Below, one piece after another: positions 24,787 through 37,700 of a stretch of 64,000 bases of DNA (the stretch's first letter is position 1; each line of letters begins with the position of its first letter). The notes under the pieces were generated by a model, which saw only the letters and a program-made list of their open reading frames with translations, was not told the origin of the DNA and searched no databases. Source of the stretch: Escallonia rubra (taxonomy: Eukaryota; Streptophyta; Magnoliopsida; Escalloniales; Escalloniaceae); assembly GCA_033065855.1 (NCBI GenBank), contig JAVXUO010000272.1, positions 124,001-188,000 on the forward strand, written 5' to 3'. The position numbers and the translations under genes are program-made.

Positions 24787-25462
24787 CATCTACACAAAAC
24801 CTAAAAGAACTTTAGACTATAGATGCAAGCCACCTCATCCTACAAAAACGTAGAACTCAAATCAACGAACTAGGTACATCAATGCGGCTTTTCCCTTATC
24901 AATTTAGCATTTAATTTTTCCTTAATTTGACCACGAACTCGGGTAATAAAACTCAGCCAAAAAAATAAAAAAATGTTGGCACCATAAATACAAAGCAGAT
25001 TTAAATCTTACCAAGATGACCCTGCTTCGCTGCAACATGAAATGGATCATAGCCATTATTGGCAGCAATAGAGGCTGTCTGAAGGTCTAAATGTTTTAAA
25101 AACTCTCCAACCACCATGGAATGCCCATTCTCAGTTGCAACATACAGAGCAGTCTCCCCCTCCTGGTTTTTCTTCGATAGCAGTTCTTTGATTCCCTCCT
25201 CATCAAGCTTCTGAAATATTTCCTTCACCTTACCTAAATTCCCTCCTCTGACAGCCAAATGAAGCGGCGAGTCGCCTCGTTTTCCAGGTGACTCCTTGCT
25301 CTTCTTCCTCTCACCCCCAAAACTGAGCTGCCTCTCCATTGCTAAGCGAAAACTCTTTTGTTTCTCCATTAACCCGTGAAAGCTCTTCTGCTTCTCCATT
25401 ACCCCCTTGAAACTTTGCTGCTTTTCCATTGTTCCCATCCGAAAACTCACCTGTTTCTCCAT
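19451..25462 (-). CDS. Ankyrin-repeat protein with PGG transmembrane domain (ITN1/At5g02620-like)
   Basis: Three exons on the minus strand: 25462-25012, 21756-21347 and 20311-19451 (573 aa), joined by GT-AG introns of 3,255 and 1,035 bp. The N-terminus has five copies of a ME(K/R)Q-x-SF motif (residues 1 to about 50), typical of the group, and this chose the start at 25462 over an in-frame ATG 19 codons upstream. About eight ankyrin repeats follow (residues about 60-330), for example ALHTAAAQGH, VLHTAARMGH, ALHIATRKGR. The PGG domain starts near residue 387 (LNNAINSATVVAVL) and gives four predicted membrane spans. The tail is Ser/Arg rich. Relatives sit at the plasma membrane and act in salt/ABA and immune signalling. 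The MEKQ repeats and the end of the PGG domain resemble At5g02620 more than ITN1 itself. The unusually long first intron holds low-complexity DNA. Confidence 0.94.
22780..23420. repeat. CCACC-rich then GGTGG-rich low-complexity DNA in ankyrin intron 1
   Basis: From about 22780 to 23110 the plus strand is CT- and CCACC-rich. From about 23205 to 23420 it turns GGTGG- and GTGATGG-rich, so the two halves can pair imperfectly. The open frame across 22727-23224 is a product of this composition (Pro/Thr/Ser-rich) and lacks a domain. This may be the core of an old insertion in the intron; no clear ends or target duplication were found. Confidence 0.6.
24756..24786. repeat. (AAT)n microsatellite
   Basis: About ten AAT/TAA trinucleotide units lie in the first intron of the ankyrin gene. 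Confidence 0.93.
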
Positions 25463-27129
25463 GAGAATACACAATCTAACAGAGAGGTTACCAATCCTGA
25501 CAAAGTAAACTTTCTTCAATCAAGAAGCCCAAATTGTTTATGACTTGAGAGCTTAGAAGCTAGTCATTTTTCGCCATTATCAGATACAGTTTATACAGAA
25601 ATCAAGACAAATATCACTTCTTCCTCCCAAAATTCTCAAATCAAAGTGCACTTGCTCAAATTGATCATTAACCGATTCACCTTAATACTTTTTTTCAGGT
25701 GACAGCTTCATGTAGCTCAAAATAATAGCTTTGAAACGGGAACTATAAATCCTCAAATACCTTGATTTTGATATGCAGATGAAATCTGTATCCTTGCAAA
25801 GTCATCCTAATCAAAAGAACCCATCTTTCCAGTCCAAGCTTTTACCAGAAATCACCCACCAGAAATCTGAATTTCACCAGATGGGGAGCTCCAAAGATGA
25901 ATTTAGCAACACCCAGAAGCTAAATTATTGTGAGAATCTCGATATCAGACCAAACCCATCAAGTTTCTCAGTTCAAAGACGAAGATACCCCAAAACGAAC
26001 AACACCCACTTTCTCCCAACCCTAGAAAGATCAAAAAGCAAAGGACACCAGTCACATGTTGTGTACAAAAAATCTAGCACTATATATATAGTTTATGAAA
26101 AATTGGAGTTGTTTGATTGCTTGTTACTTTTTGTTGTCCGGTGCTCTGAAATACACAGTGTATGATTATCTCGAAGAGGGTGTGATATTTAAAAAAGAAT
26201 AAAAGGGAGATACTTAGATTAATAATTAGTTAAAGTGCAACAGTAGCCGCCATTGATGTTAACATCAGAAATGCACACAAAACAAAAAAGGCCAAGAGAG
26301 AGATGGCCGTTGCCGTTTTGTAGATGATGAGTGGCTGGTGGTGGCGACCCACTGCACCAAAGTGTTGGACCCACAATGTGGAGGGGCACCTTCAACAGGA
26401 TCAAATGGCTCCAAACAGAAGAAGAGAAAGTTGCAGAAGAAAACAAGTGACAAGGAAACACGGACGGTTTCACACTGGACACGCAGAATCTAACAACATT
26501 GACCCTCGTGGCTGATAGATGAGCTTGGTCAAGTGTGGGTTGCAAATTCGACTTGGCAAGTTTGGCCAAGCATCTAAATTGGGTTTATACGGGTTAAAAG
26601 GAGATTTTTTTTTATTCTTTTTTTAATTGATAAGAATGCATAAAAGTATTTATCTCTTAACGACGTATAAGCATATGAAATAGTTTATCGAGAGGTAAAA
26701 ATAATTTCTTCCCTGAGATGAATCAAAAGAGAGGGTTGGGTCTCCATTGTGAAGGGAGCATATGTGGATGCATGCTATCGAGGCATGATGAGATAAAATA
26801 CAAAGAGGTCTCACGATTGATATTAAGGTGCGCATGAAAGTGTTGTTAGAGTGCGAAAATATATATTCATATCCTTTTGCAAAAATAATATTGTATCGCT
26901 CCTTCTTCAGCTTGAGATATTATCACTCTCTATATGTACAAAAATTATTAGTCAACGCTAGTGGGTGGAGGGTCGCTTCCACATGCAAGAGACCTTCCCG
27001 CCACTTCTCCCTCTTTCTTTTCTCCTCTTGTTTCATCTCCCTTGCTATAGGTCCACATTTTAGCTTATATCTAGGATCTTTGCCCACTTCGCTTGAATTT
27101 AAGCAACTCTTTTTTAGAGTTGTTAATTT
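25463..27129. other. Upstream region of the ankyrin gene
   Basis: This holds the 5' leader and promoter of the minus-strand ankyrin gene, ending at the 5-bp duplication (CGCTC, 27130-27134) of the LTR fossil to its right. A TATATATATAG run at about 26077-26090 could serve as a TATA element, but lies about 600 bp from the start codon. No other gene is seen. Confidence 0.5.
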
Positions 27130-27134
27130 CGCTC

Positions 27135-29388
27135 TGATGCCAAGGAAAGTGAGTTCGCAGTCAACGTGGAGGTGCCACAAGAAATGCAGTTCGAGTCAAA
27201 TGCCAAGTGAACTGATGTGGGACACGGCAAGAGTGGAGTAAGGGCAGAAATCAAAGGCTTTTCAGATAGAGCCTGAGATTGGCAGTGCTGCGAGGGCGAC
27301 GATACATGGTGAATATACGACGGCAGTCAGAGTCTGATGCTTAGGTCCAGCATCAGTGTCCAACGTCACGGTCCAACTGTGTTTCTCTCTAGAACTCCAG
27401 AGAATTTGAATTCTAGAGTGAGAAAGTGAAATTGTCAAATGAGGAAATTTTCTTCCAAATGAAATCTAAAGTCCCCTATTTATATGAAAAATGTCCCTGT
27501 GTCATCAGGGTGTCATCAGGGTGTCATCAGCTGACACGTGTCATATCCTGAGAGTGACACGTCACTGGGGGTCTAGAAATACCAGTACTCCGCGGACTGT
27601 TGGATCGCATATTCACCCGCCCTGCTCTTCACAGCGTCGCTCTGTCTGTCTGGAAAGACCAGCTCCCACAACGTCAGTGTGGCCAGAGAACCCCTTTGAT
27701 CTAGCCACCAATCCAAGCCATTACAGAGTCCCACAGGCCTGGCAGCGGTGGGGAAAACCTGACGCCCAACTACCAGGCTGACTAGGTGCGATGCCCTCCG
27801 GAGACCTGTTCCCGTCTCGGAGTGACCCAGAGGTCATAGTCCATAGGGGTGCTGATGAAGCCCCCAGTGTCGGAGCACGTAGGTCAGTCACGTAGAGACC
27901 CTGGCGGAGATAGTGTCCCGAAGGAGTCGCCTATTCCGCAGGCCAAGGTAGCATCCTAGAGGAGCCCTCTACCTGGTGGAAGGGGAGTTTTTTGTGTCGG
28001 AGCACTTAGAGCTCCCTGACGAAGATAGTGTCCCGGAGGAGTTGCCTATCCCCTCGGGTGAGTCCTTGTGCCGGAGCACTCAGAGCGCGTCAAGGTAGCA
28101 TCCCGGAGGAGCCGTATACCTGACGGGCCGAGGTAGTAACCCGGAGGACCCGTCTACCTAGGGAAGGGGAGTTAAAAAGCTCCCTGGCGGAGATAGTGTC
28201 CCGGAGGCATCGCCTATCTCCGCGGGTGAGTCCTTGTGCCGGAGCATTTGGAGCACGTCAAGGTAGCATCTCGGAGGAGCCGTCTACCTGACGGGGCGAG
28301 GTAGCATCCCGGAGGAGCCTTCTACTTGGAGGAAGGGGAGTTGAAAAGATACATGAGAGAGATAGTGTCCCGGAGGAGTCGCCTATCCCCGCGGGTGAGT
28401 CGTTGTGCCGGAGCACTCGGAACGCGTCAAGGTAGCATCCTGGAGGAGCCGTTTACCTGGAAGAAGGGGAGTTGAAAATCTCCTTGGCAGAGATAGTGTC
28501 CCAGAGGAGTCGCCTATCCCTACGGAATGCTACACACTCCGGGGAGTGGGTCGAAGCATGTTCCACGACCAAGACAAGGTGCGCATGGTGTGGTGATAGG
28601 TTGGACCAGTGCAAGGAGCGTGGTAGTGTGACATAGAGCTGGGGGGCGTGACTGTATCAATGGTGTGACGCATGGGCGCGGTGGAGTGTGTATGGTGCCG
28701 AGGGCACGATAATGTGACATAGTGCATGGGGGCGCGGCTGTGTCAGCGGCGCGACGGAGTGTTGGAGACGGCGTGCGGGCGTCGCGGAGACGGCGTGCGA
28801 CGAGTGCCGGGAAGTCAGCACGAGGGCGACGAGCGGGCGTCACGGAGACGGCGTGCGGTCGATAGCGGACGTCGCTAAGACTGTGTGCGACCACGGGCGC
28901 CGTGAAGCCAGCTGGTGGGCGACGTTGGTTGACGCGGAGACGGCGCTCGGCAGCAAGTGATGCTTGTCGCGACTATGGCACACGACTGCGAGCGACGGTC
29001 GTCGTCGAGGCAACGGCGCCCGGGCAACAACTGGCATCAAAGAGTCGACACGTGGGCGCGGGGCAACGAGCGTCACAGAGACAGTGTGCAGGCGTGGGCG
29101 ACGGGGGTCGCGGAGTCGGCGCAAGGCCAATGAGAGCATGCGTTGAATGAAAGGTGGGAGGCACGTCGACCCCCAAGGGAGGAAGGTGGCCGACCCCCTT
29201 AAGGGGAAGGTGGCCGACCCTCAAGGGGGAAGGCGCGCCAAGGTTGTTTCGAATGAGAAAATGCACGTGACTTGGGCATGGTCATTTGAACGGCTTGGGA
29301 GCATTGAAAAATTGATCGTTGAATATGATGACGTGTCGCGTAAAACGGGACCCCCAGTGGGTCCATAGGTACAGCCAGGTTGGGAACA
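27135..29388 (+). mobile_element. Solo-LTR-like fossil, copy A (2.25 kb)
   Basis: The element begins TGATGCCAAGG, ends GGTTGGGAACA, and is flanked by the 5-bp direct repeat CGCTC (27130-27134, 29389-29393). TG...CA ends, a 5-bp duplication and a TATA-like CTATTTATAT (27476-27485) about 340 bp inside fit a solo LTR of an LTR retrotransposon. There is no internal domain, primer site or coding region beside it. The 3' two thirds are GC-rich and built of short repeats containing CCCGGAGGAG. The perfect target duplication suggests a fairly young insertion. The superfamily (Ty3 or Ty1) cannot be told without an internal region. Confidence 0.8.
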
Positions 29389-29393
29389 CGCTC

Positions 29394-30617
29394 TAATGAA
29401 TCTTTGGATTCGAGCTTAGCATCTGTTTGATCATAGTTTCTTTTCTCTCATCTCGAGAGCAGTTGGTTTATCTTATTTGGTAACCAAGGAGATGATTTGA
29501 GAAAAAAAATATTGTGTCGTTATACATTGCTTTTGTGCATTTTCGTCTACTCCTTTGTCAGGTAGAGAGTTATGAAAAAGATTGTGTTGATTTTCAGTAT
29601 GAATGTTTAATTTGAGAAAAGTAGTTTCACTTTTGACAAGGGGGGCAAACCGGTATAATGTGCTAATCCTCCATAATTTAGTTCTTGATCCTCTATGGAG
29701 GATGTTTGCTATTTCTCTTGGCTGACAAAAAAAAAAAAGGTGTTAAGTATTATGCGGACACATGGATGTACCAATACTCGCTGCCTTAAGCTTTAAGCCT
29801 AAGTTGAGCTTTCTTCCATATATGTGAGTCTTTTTTTTTTTACGATGCTCGACTTCCGGTTATCTCCCATACGGTTGGTATCGGAGGGCTTATCTTGTGT
29901 TGGTGGCTAGCTCTTAGAAGAACAATGGTTCTTGGTTGAGCATGACTTGAGTGCGAGCTTTGACAAAGTAAACTTCTCGAGGGAAAGTTGTTCAGGTGTG
30001 ACGTGTTTAGTGTAAAAAATAATACTAACATATGTACGCATGGTTGGACCCAGGACCATTTGAGTTAAGCTTTTGATCAAGTTGGTTTTATCCTTAATTA
30101 TGCCCGACTTCTCGACAGTACTTGTCTTCCTCTTATTTTTTCAGCAATTACAATTAATACATGGGAGTAGAGCCGGTAATGGACCGAAAAATTAGATAGT
30201 AAGCTTTTGACGCTGTTACGTTTTGAACTTTTTGCACCACTTCGAAGTATGAAAAGAGGGATATAGACATAGGTATCATTTGTTATACAAGTGAAGATGA
30301 AATTCGTTGAAGAGAGAAGATGGATACCTGAAATTGGGGCATTCTAGAATGACGTACCTAATAGGCTTTATACCTTGAATCTGAGGCAAAAATGTCCATA
30401 TATATGGTAGCCGGCCACGAGAAAAACATTCATGTGATGATCCTTGTTGTTTATGTGGAAAAAGGTGCTCATAAATGCTTTGAAATGTCCATGTATACTG
30501 ATGAGTTCTGCTTTCCGAGTCAAACAAACCTTCAGTGCCTTGTTGACTGAGCACACTGAATGATAAGGCCAGTCCATGCTTTCATGTGGTAGCTGGTTTG
30601 TAGCATGACGATGGAAT
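29394..30617. other. Intergenic, no gene recognised
   Basis: This AT-rich stretch between LTR copy A and the hAT MITE shows scattered poly-A/T runs and no open frame longer than about 90 codons. No conserved protein or RNA is recognised. Confidence 0.5.
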
Positions 30618-30625
30618 GCCACCAT

Positions 30626-31252
30626 TAGGGGTGAGCACAATTCGGTTTGGTTCGGTTTGGAGGTCAAACCGTAAACCGAACCGTTACCCGTCGATTTGAA
30701 AATTTGTGAGCCGAGCCAAACCAAACACCATCGGTTTGGACGGTTTGGTTTGGTCAGTTTAAACGGTTTGATTTAGTCAGTTTGTATCGGTTCGCCCACT
30801 TAAAGTGGTCGTTATTTTGCACACTACTAATTGAAGTTATATTTTTTCTAAATTGCATATAATCTTATTTCATTCGATATATAAGTTATCGTTGATGAAT
30901 GAGAAAGAATGAGCAAATATAAATTAGATATTGGTCACAAATTTTTTGTGTTCTAAGTGTTGTTAATATTTTTGTTTCTTTTAACTTTCAAGATTTGTTT
31001 ATTTTGGAGTTGCTTAGTACCTTACGTGTAATTATCAATAGAATGTTACTAAAAATATATTAACAGATCAAAGGTCGGTTCGGTTTGGTTTGGTTTGGAA
31101 TCGGTTTAAAAAATGTGAACCGTAAACCGAACCGAACTAAGGTCGGTTTGAGAAATGTGAAACTGAACCGTTAAGATATTTGGACGGTTCAGATTGGATT
31201 GATTCGGTTTGAGCAGTTCGGATCGGTTTAAACGGTTTGGTGCTCACCCCTA
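30626..31252. mobile_element. hAT MITE with GCCACCAT target duplication
   Basis: The ends TAGGGGTGAGCAC and GTGCTCACCCCTA are perfect 13-bp inverted repeats, flanked by GCCACCAT on both sides (30618-30625, 31253-31260). The 8-bp duplication places it in hAT. Subterminal regions carry many copies of CGGTTTGG / CCAAACCG in both orientations, probably binding sites for the transposase. The 627-bp body is non-coding. The perfect duplication implies recent movement. Confidence 0.95.
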
Positions 31253-31291
31253 GCCACCATAGTCTCGTAGAAACCTTGGTTTTTTTTTTTA

Positions 31292-31611
31292 CTCCTTCTC
31301 CTTCTGTCCCCGTATAATTTGATCAATTTTTTCTTCACGCAAATTAAAAATTTAAATGATATATTTTGTATTTTTCATTTTATCCTTTAGAGAAAGATGA
31401 TGAAAAGAAAATGAGTCAGAAGAGAAAAAAAATGAGTTAGTAGAGTATTAATTACGGAGAGAGAGTAATTAATATGTAAAAATAGAATTAAAAAAAGTAT
31501 ATGAAAAGAGTAATTAATATGTAAAAGTACATACAAAATCGTTCTTAATTTAAAAATGAGCAATTTTTGTGGGACGAGAAAATTTGATCAAATTATGTGA
31601 GACGGAGGAAG
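31292..31611. mobile_element. Stowaway-type MITE (Tc1/mariner)
   Basis: The ends are CTCCTTCTCCTTCTGTCCC on the left and the complement of CTTCCTCCGTCTCAC on the right, diverged forms of the Stowaway consensus CTCCCTCCGTCCC. The dinucleotide TA flanks each side (31290-31291, 31612-31613). Inward, ATAATTTGATCAA is also inverted. The element is 320 bp, AT-rich and non-coding, inserted only 30 bp from the end of the hAT MITE. Confidence 0.85.
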
Positions 31612-31613
31612 TA

Positions 31614-32304
31614 ACAAATTATACTTTCTTGGGACTATGCCTAAATTTAGTTCAAGTTTCTCTCTTGGGTCTTGCCAGCATTACTTAAAAAAATGTTAAA
31701 GCCAGAAAGATTACCCGCTTCAAATTTCATCTAAAACGAGATTTTAAATATTAGAATAGATACCTACTTAGATGAACACGGAACTGCTATTTTCACCTCT
31801 TTATCTGTTTTTCTACTCCCTTTTTTTACACTGAAAATGTACTATATGGAAAAGTGATAAACATTTTAGCTAGTCGCATTCAACGGAGCGGGCTGGATTA
31901 TCTTATTACAGGCTGGAAAATAGCATAACCCATATGACCTTTTCTTTATTTAACTTGCCAAGGATTTTCTTTGACTTGTATTAATAAACATTCACAATTT
32001 TGTCTCCGAAAGCCAAAGTTTCCTTATTATGTAGTTAGCTAGTCATTGTCGATTAAGAGTTTAGGTAGCGTTATTCATGCATCCTTATTACCCACTTTAG
32101 AGCTATGAGTGTCAAGAGCAATGTTGACCCCAACAGCATCCAACATCCTTCTCCCTTCCTCTAAATTGAGAGCAGATTAGATCGGTAACCTTGTTGCACA
32201 AATGAAACCGGGGCTCTCGACTTGGCGTGAAAAAGGAATTAAGATTTTAAAGTTGAGGCATATGGAAAATTAACTAAATATATATTGCTGAAAACGGTAA
32301 ACAA
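31614..32304. other. 3' flank of PG1
   Basis: This AT-rich stretch lies downstream of the PG1 stop and should hold its 3' UTR. No separate gene or element is recognised. Confidence 0.5.
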
Positions 32305-34794
32305 CTATAAACAACTATTTGGCATGATAACTCCGCTAGTGGTACCACCTACGTTGTTACACAACGATTGCGCCTGTCTATTCATGTAACTGAGATTTAT
32401 TCCTTCCAATCTGATCCCCCTGCATGGGTTGCTAGGGCTGCAATCGAATGTCATTGCAGTGGGCGTTGCCGAGGTCCCTTGTATGTTTCTGTATGTTACT
32501 TGACTAATCTTCACCCCAGAAGTCTGCATGTTCAAGTATTGAGTTATATACATGAAAATTATATATAAAGCTTTGCATGAGAGTTTCATGTTTGATTAAA
32601 TAAAAAGGTTAGTGTCGCTGTAAAGGCGTGGACCGACAACTTTTTTGAAATTCGGACAATGGTTATTATTAGCTCGTTTACCTTGATCTCAAAGTCCAAC
32701 GAGTACCTAAAACTGTTCACTAAAGAGTCGAATTAACTCACAAGCTTCAAAACTTGCTTGACTCTGGCTAGGTTGACTAACTGAGCACCTGACGAGCTCG
32801 TTTTGACTGTCACTTTTTATTTTGTCTAACGTCAGCAAGAACTGTATATCAGTTATCGCGCATCATACGGAGTTGGTCTGAACTAGCTAGAACTCAAGTA
32901 TAAGCATCAAGATCTTTGCTAATTAAGCTTCCAGTCTTACTAAAAAAGTTACTCTAAAGTTGAAGAGAAAGAAGGAAAATAAATAGAGAAGTTGAATGGT
33001 ACCTGGCCAGGGCAACCCTGATTGGTTGGGCAGTAGTTCTGGTCGATGATGATGGGGTTCTTAACATTCTTCATAACAATGTTCTGGTAAAGGATGTTGG
33101 TAACAAACCCATTGCTGGGCCTGGCCCATGTTTTGATCCGCAGCCCATTGTCCGACCCGCTAAAAACGGAGTTTGTTAAGGTCACATTTTGAACACCAGC
33201 TTCATTCAGCAACTTGCCCAAACTTCCAATGCTGACAGAGAGAAAGAGCAAAAAACCATTTACTTAGATTACTGGACTGCATTGCTTGGGCCTAAACATA
33301 TGTGTGTGTAGGTCTTTTATAATTTCTGGGCTAGCCCATCAAAGAATGGATCTTCCGGTGTTAGGAGAATAATAACTCCGTCGTTGGAGTTCATCCGATT
33401 TGTTATCGATTTCTACATTCCGATTGTCAAAAAGTGTTTGTAACTAACCGTGTCTGGAACTTTGGTTTACGCTATTTGTAGGGAATCCCCCCGGTAAGTA
33501 GTCATGCATTACAAAAAGAACTCTACTGACTCTTTGGTCTTAAGAACGCTAGTTTTAAGAATGAGCGATTGCCCTTCTCCAACCCTAACTGGCCACCCTG
33601 AGAGCGGACAGCTAATGCCTTCCACTTATTGCACTCGTTTGGATATATGGTGAGACACCATCATTTAAGCACGGAAATATCTGCTCATACTCGATGGGTC
33701 GAACTAACATACTTCTTTAGTGCTTAGATGAGGAGGTCCCGGATTTCTGAATGGCATGAAATTCTTTGAAACCCTTTGTTTAGTTTAATATTTCATTTTA
33801 CAATATATAAGTTAATTTCCTAACTTTAGAGGATCTAAACATACAAGAAGATTGCCAGAATTTTTGCAAAATGCATTATACGGAACTTGTAGTGAAGATT
33901 AATACCTGACACCATGCCCAGGGCCACAAGTGATGCGCTCCATCCACAGGTTCTTGGTGCCAGGACCGATTGATATGCAATCATCCCCAGTTTTGATGCT
34001 ACTTCCGGTGATGGTGACTCCGGTGGAACCTTGCACGTGAATGCCGTCGGTGTTGGGGCTTTGGTATGGAGCTATAAGTCTCACGTTGCTAACCCTCACG
34101 TTGTTGCAGCTGTTAATAACGAGATGGCTAAGCTGGCTGTTGATCGATGTTAAGCCGCTTACTACAATGTCGTTTGCCCAGTTGAATGTTATTGACTGCA
34201 ATCACAACTCTTTGTTACCATCTACACTCTTTCAAAATTTCAAAATTCATTCCCTTGCCCGTGAAAGAATTTTTGGAACTTTTAGATGGCATAACAACAC
34301 AAATAACTACGTATATTTCTTGAAGAATCTTAATTTCTGTTGATTGAACATACCCTTGCTCCAACTGGACAATTACTCCCAGACCTCCGGCAAGCCCAAA
34401 ATCCGGCACCCTTTGCGTCAAGACTTCCACCAACAACAGTAACCCCGTTGACCTGAATGAACAGTATCCAGTACCCAGTGTTGCCGAGGGCACGGTAATC
34501 AGCCGGAGCCACGAGCGTCCCACTGATCTGGAAGTTGATTCTGTTCTTACACGGGCCTCTGAACACGGCATTCCCGAGCAAATAGCGTCCCCGAGGTACA
34601 GAAATTGTGGCCGCCTGGGCCGAGCCACATGCGGCTGCCCACGCCTGAAGGAACGGCCGCGTCGAGTCGGTCTGGCCGTCTGGTTTCGCATCAAAAGTAA
34701 TCATGTTGTAGGTTGCTGCATTTGCTTTCCACAACAAGGCTGTTAAAGCAATTGGCAACATTACTGCCCAAGAAACAACCTGCTGATCAGCCAT
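32305..34794 (-). CDS. GH28 polygalacturonase, PG1
   Basis: A secreted pectin hydrolase that cuts alpha-1,4-galacturonan in the cell wall. Four exons on the minus strand: 34794-34354, 34195-33906, 33231-33003 and 32523-32305; GT-AG introns; 392 aa, usual for plant PGs. Residues 1 to about 26 form a signal peptide (hydrophobic AVMLPIALTALLW, then small residues before the cut). The right-handed beta-helix carries all four GH28 signatures: NTD at 195-197, GDD at 217-219, GHG at 240-242 and RIK at 275-277. The catalytic Asp residues 197, 218 and 219 and His241 are present. Exon structure matches PG2 and PG3 (the second exon is 290 bp in all three), so the three come from local duplication. It resembles the clade of about 390-aa plant PGs with no propeptide; endo versus exo action is not settled. 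Confidence 0.95.
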
Positions 34795-37700
34795 CTTTGC
34801 CTATTCTAATTCTTTACTTTGGGATGTTTGTTAAGTTTCTTCAAGTTGGTGCTCTATATATGCACCTAGTGAGGTGGTTACTTTGAACATAACTGTATTT
34901 CGGTTTGCTTCCTGTTGATAAAGAAATGGAAATTAAGTCTGCACGTCGTCGCCTACTTCAACTTAAGGCAATGATTTGATATGTACGGCGACATGTGATG
35001 AGCTAGGAATAACAACGGAGGGTATGTATGTTTGCGGAATCTCATGCATGTGAGGGTCCAAAGTCCAAACTTCCTTCACCCCCAAGAAATAATAGAAGTT
35101 GCAAATCATTTGAAATTAATTAAGGCAGTAGCACAAGTGGTCACAATTCATGCATGTGCGTACCATCCAGTGTTGTTTTTAGTGTTATCCTTTTTTTTTT
35201 TGTGGGGTGTAGAAAGATTTCTATTTCTATTTCTGATCGAAAATGACTTTTTCAAAAGGAATTTACAAGATAGAAAATCATGCCCTTTTTGTGAACATTG
35301 CTCAACTCTTGGTACGAAGCAAAAGGAGACACTGCCCAACCGAACAAGTGAAGAGTGATTGAATTGATCAGCCAGCCGTAAGAACAAAGCAAAAAGAGAA
35401 AAGAAAAATTGTATAGAAAGACATTTGGTGTAAAAATTAAACCTGTTAGGTAAGTTTTAAAACTGGTATAGGATCGTCACTTGCTAGCCGTAATCGTATT
35501 TGGAGACATAAAGCGTACGTGCTCAACTGCGGACAAACACTCATAAGGGAACCTCATGTTATGCATGACCCTAAACATTTAGGACTGTTGCTGATTCTCC
35601 TATGATGGTAGGGAGGATCGATTCATGGATCGAATTTGTGCCGCTATTGGATCTGATCTCTTCGCCTATGCCTTGGATATCCATGGAGTTTCGAGTTTGA
35701 TTGGGATAAAATGATTTATGTTGAACGCGTGATTTTGGGTTTTACTTTTTGTATTTTATTTACATGTCTTGATTGTGATAGTCTTCTCAGGGCCTGTCCG
35801 CCTCTTCGCAAAAAGCTAAAATGTATCAAGTTTGATCATAGAACTTGTTATTACGAGTGAACCCAACATGTGTACTACAATGCTGAATCGCACCCTGTAG
35901 CATGTATTCAGAAGAACCCAACATTGATAATAATATAATAATTAGGTAAGAACTACAAAGAAAAGAACAAGTGTAGGCGTGCTTGGATTCAGAGGAACGC
36001 TATCGTCCAACTATATATAAAACTAATAAATTTGGCCTTCCTATATGTGCATTTAATTGCTATGAATTGGAAAAATAATGACTCGTGGCCCTGGCCCTGG
36101 ACTTTTGTAACGTGAATCCACTTGCTTTGGAATAAAGGCGTCCATGTGTGGATGGGAGGAGGTACGGTGAATACGGAGCCAAGACCAAGAGAGGACACAT
36201 TAATGCATGAACGTGAAGGTTGAGGCATCTGCTTTGCTACTCGTCCGGACTCTTCAATTCCCATTAGAGTCAACGTCATATGCAAAGAGGAGACTTATAA
36301 GCTTTCGCTGCATGAGATGAGAGCATACGTCAGGCAAGTTTGATCACGTGACACGTGGGAGCTATGCCGCAGAGTATACCGCCGGAATGTTCGCCGGTTC
36401 CGGAGCTAGTACCAAACGTTCCTCCATCATCTATTATTGTTGGTCTCCTCGCACCTTTAAGAAATATTAAAATGATAACGAACCAATAACGTAATTAGAA
36501 GAGAAGGGTGAAGATGGGATTAAACTATTAGCTTTTATTATGGATTAGTTGCTCTAACAAAAAACATAAAGTCAAAAAACAACACTTATAGGCGAGGCGA
36601 GGCGAGGGAACGAAAAAGCCCCCTTGAACGTATCTTAAGTTACGTCATAAGGATCGTTATACGGCACTTTAAAGTATTATGTCAACTTTTTAAGACAAGG
36701 TAATGACATACATTTTCATATTTTTCTGCACACGCAGTGCGTGCTTGTGGGTGGCAACTAGGCTGATTTAGGCAAAGAGTAATTTATTTTGCTATGAAAA
36801 AAAATATAATTTATGACCTGTTGGTATAAAGATTAGAGCAGTGGCCTTGGGGTTATCCTCAAAGCCTAGTACTATATTTCTCCCACCCATTGTGGTTATT
36901 GTAGTATTAAGAATAGCAACTTTTATCAAAGTAAGAATTAAACTACTTATACGAGCAGGAAAAAACGACCCTTGTATGTCGATTTGCCCAAATTAATTTT
37001 GGATGAGACTGGTCGGCAAGTGTTGACAGTGGATGGTAGAAGATGAGCTGATCTACGAGTGAAAGTACCTTTGACCAGGATTTGTATTATTTGTTGTAGC
37101 AGAGATGCTGCACTTTTAACCTCAACCCTTGAATCATAATCGCATGGACAACTAGCTATCACGTCGTAAATCACTAACAAAAATTATCAAAACACTGCAA
37201 TTTTGGAGAGACGGAGAGCAGACGGGGTCTATTCAAAGTATAGGGTCCATTCAAAGTGTAGCAGACGAGGTCTATTCAAAGACGGCAAAGTGTAGGACTA
37301 TTGTCATTAATTAAACTAAAGGGTGGAACCATTTACTCTATTATTGCACACCATTTTGGATAAAGAGGTAAATACTACGGCAATATAACTGCCCCTATTA
37401 CAATCATATAAACTATTACTACATTAAATGGTATAAAAGATCATATATAAAATGCTAGAAATGTTTGTGCAAACCTTATGGTTGGATAATATAGGGTTCC
37501 ATGTCGCAGAGGTGTCAAAATGGCCGAGCCAAGCCCAACAGGGAGGGGTTGCTATAGGAGAGAGGGGCTGCTAATGCTTGGACAACTCTCTTGATGTACT
37601 GTCACTAAACCACTCAGTGGTTCACGTACAAGCTCCATCTAATCAGGATTGGGGGTAGCTTTGAGCTAGAAGTTTTTAATTAGCCCGTCCTAATCAAGTG

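Noticed and set aside
25463-25519. In-frame ATG 19 codons upstream of the chosen ankyrin start
   Set aside because: Family members begin with the MEKQ-x-SF motif, which starts at 25462; the extra residues are not conserved as far as I know.
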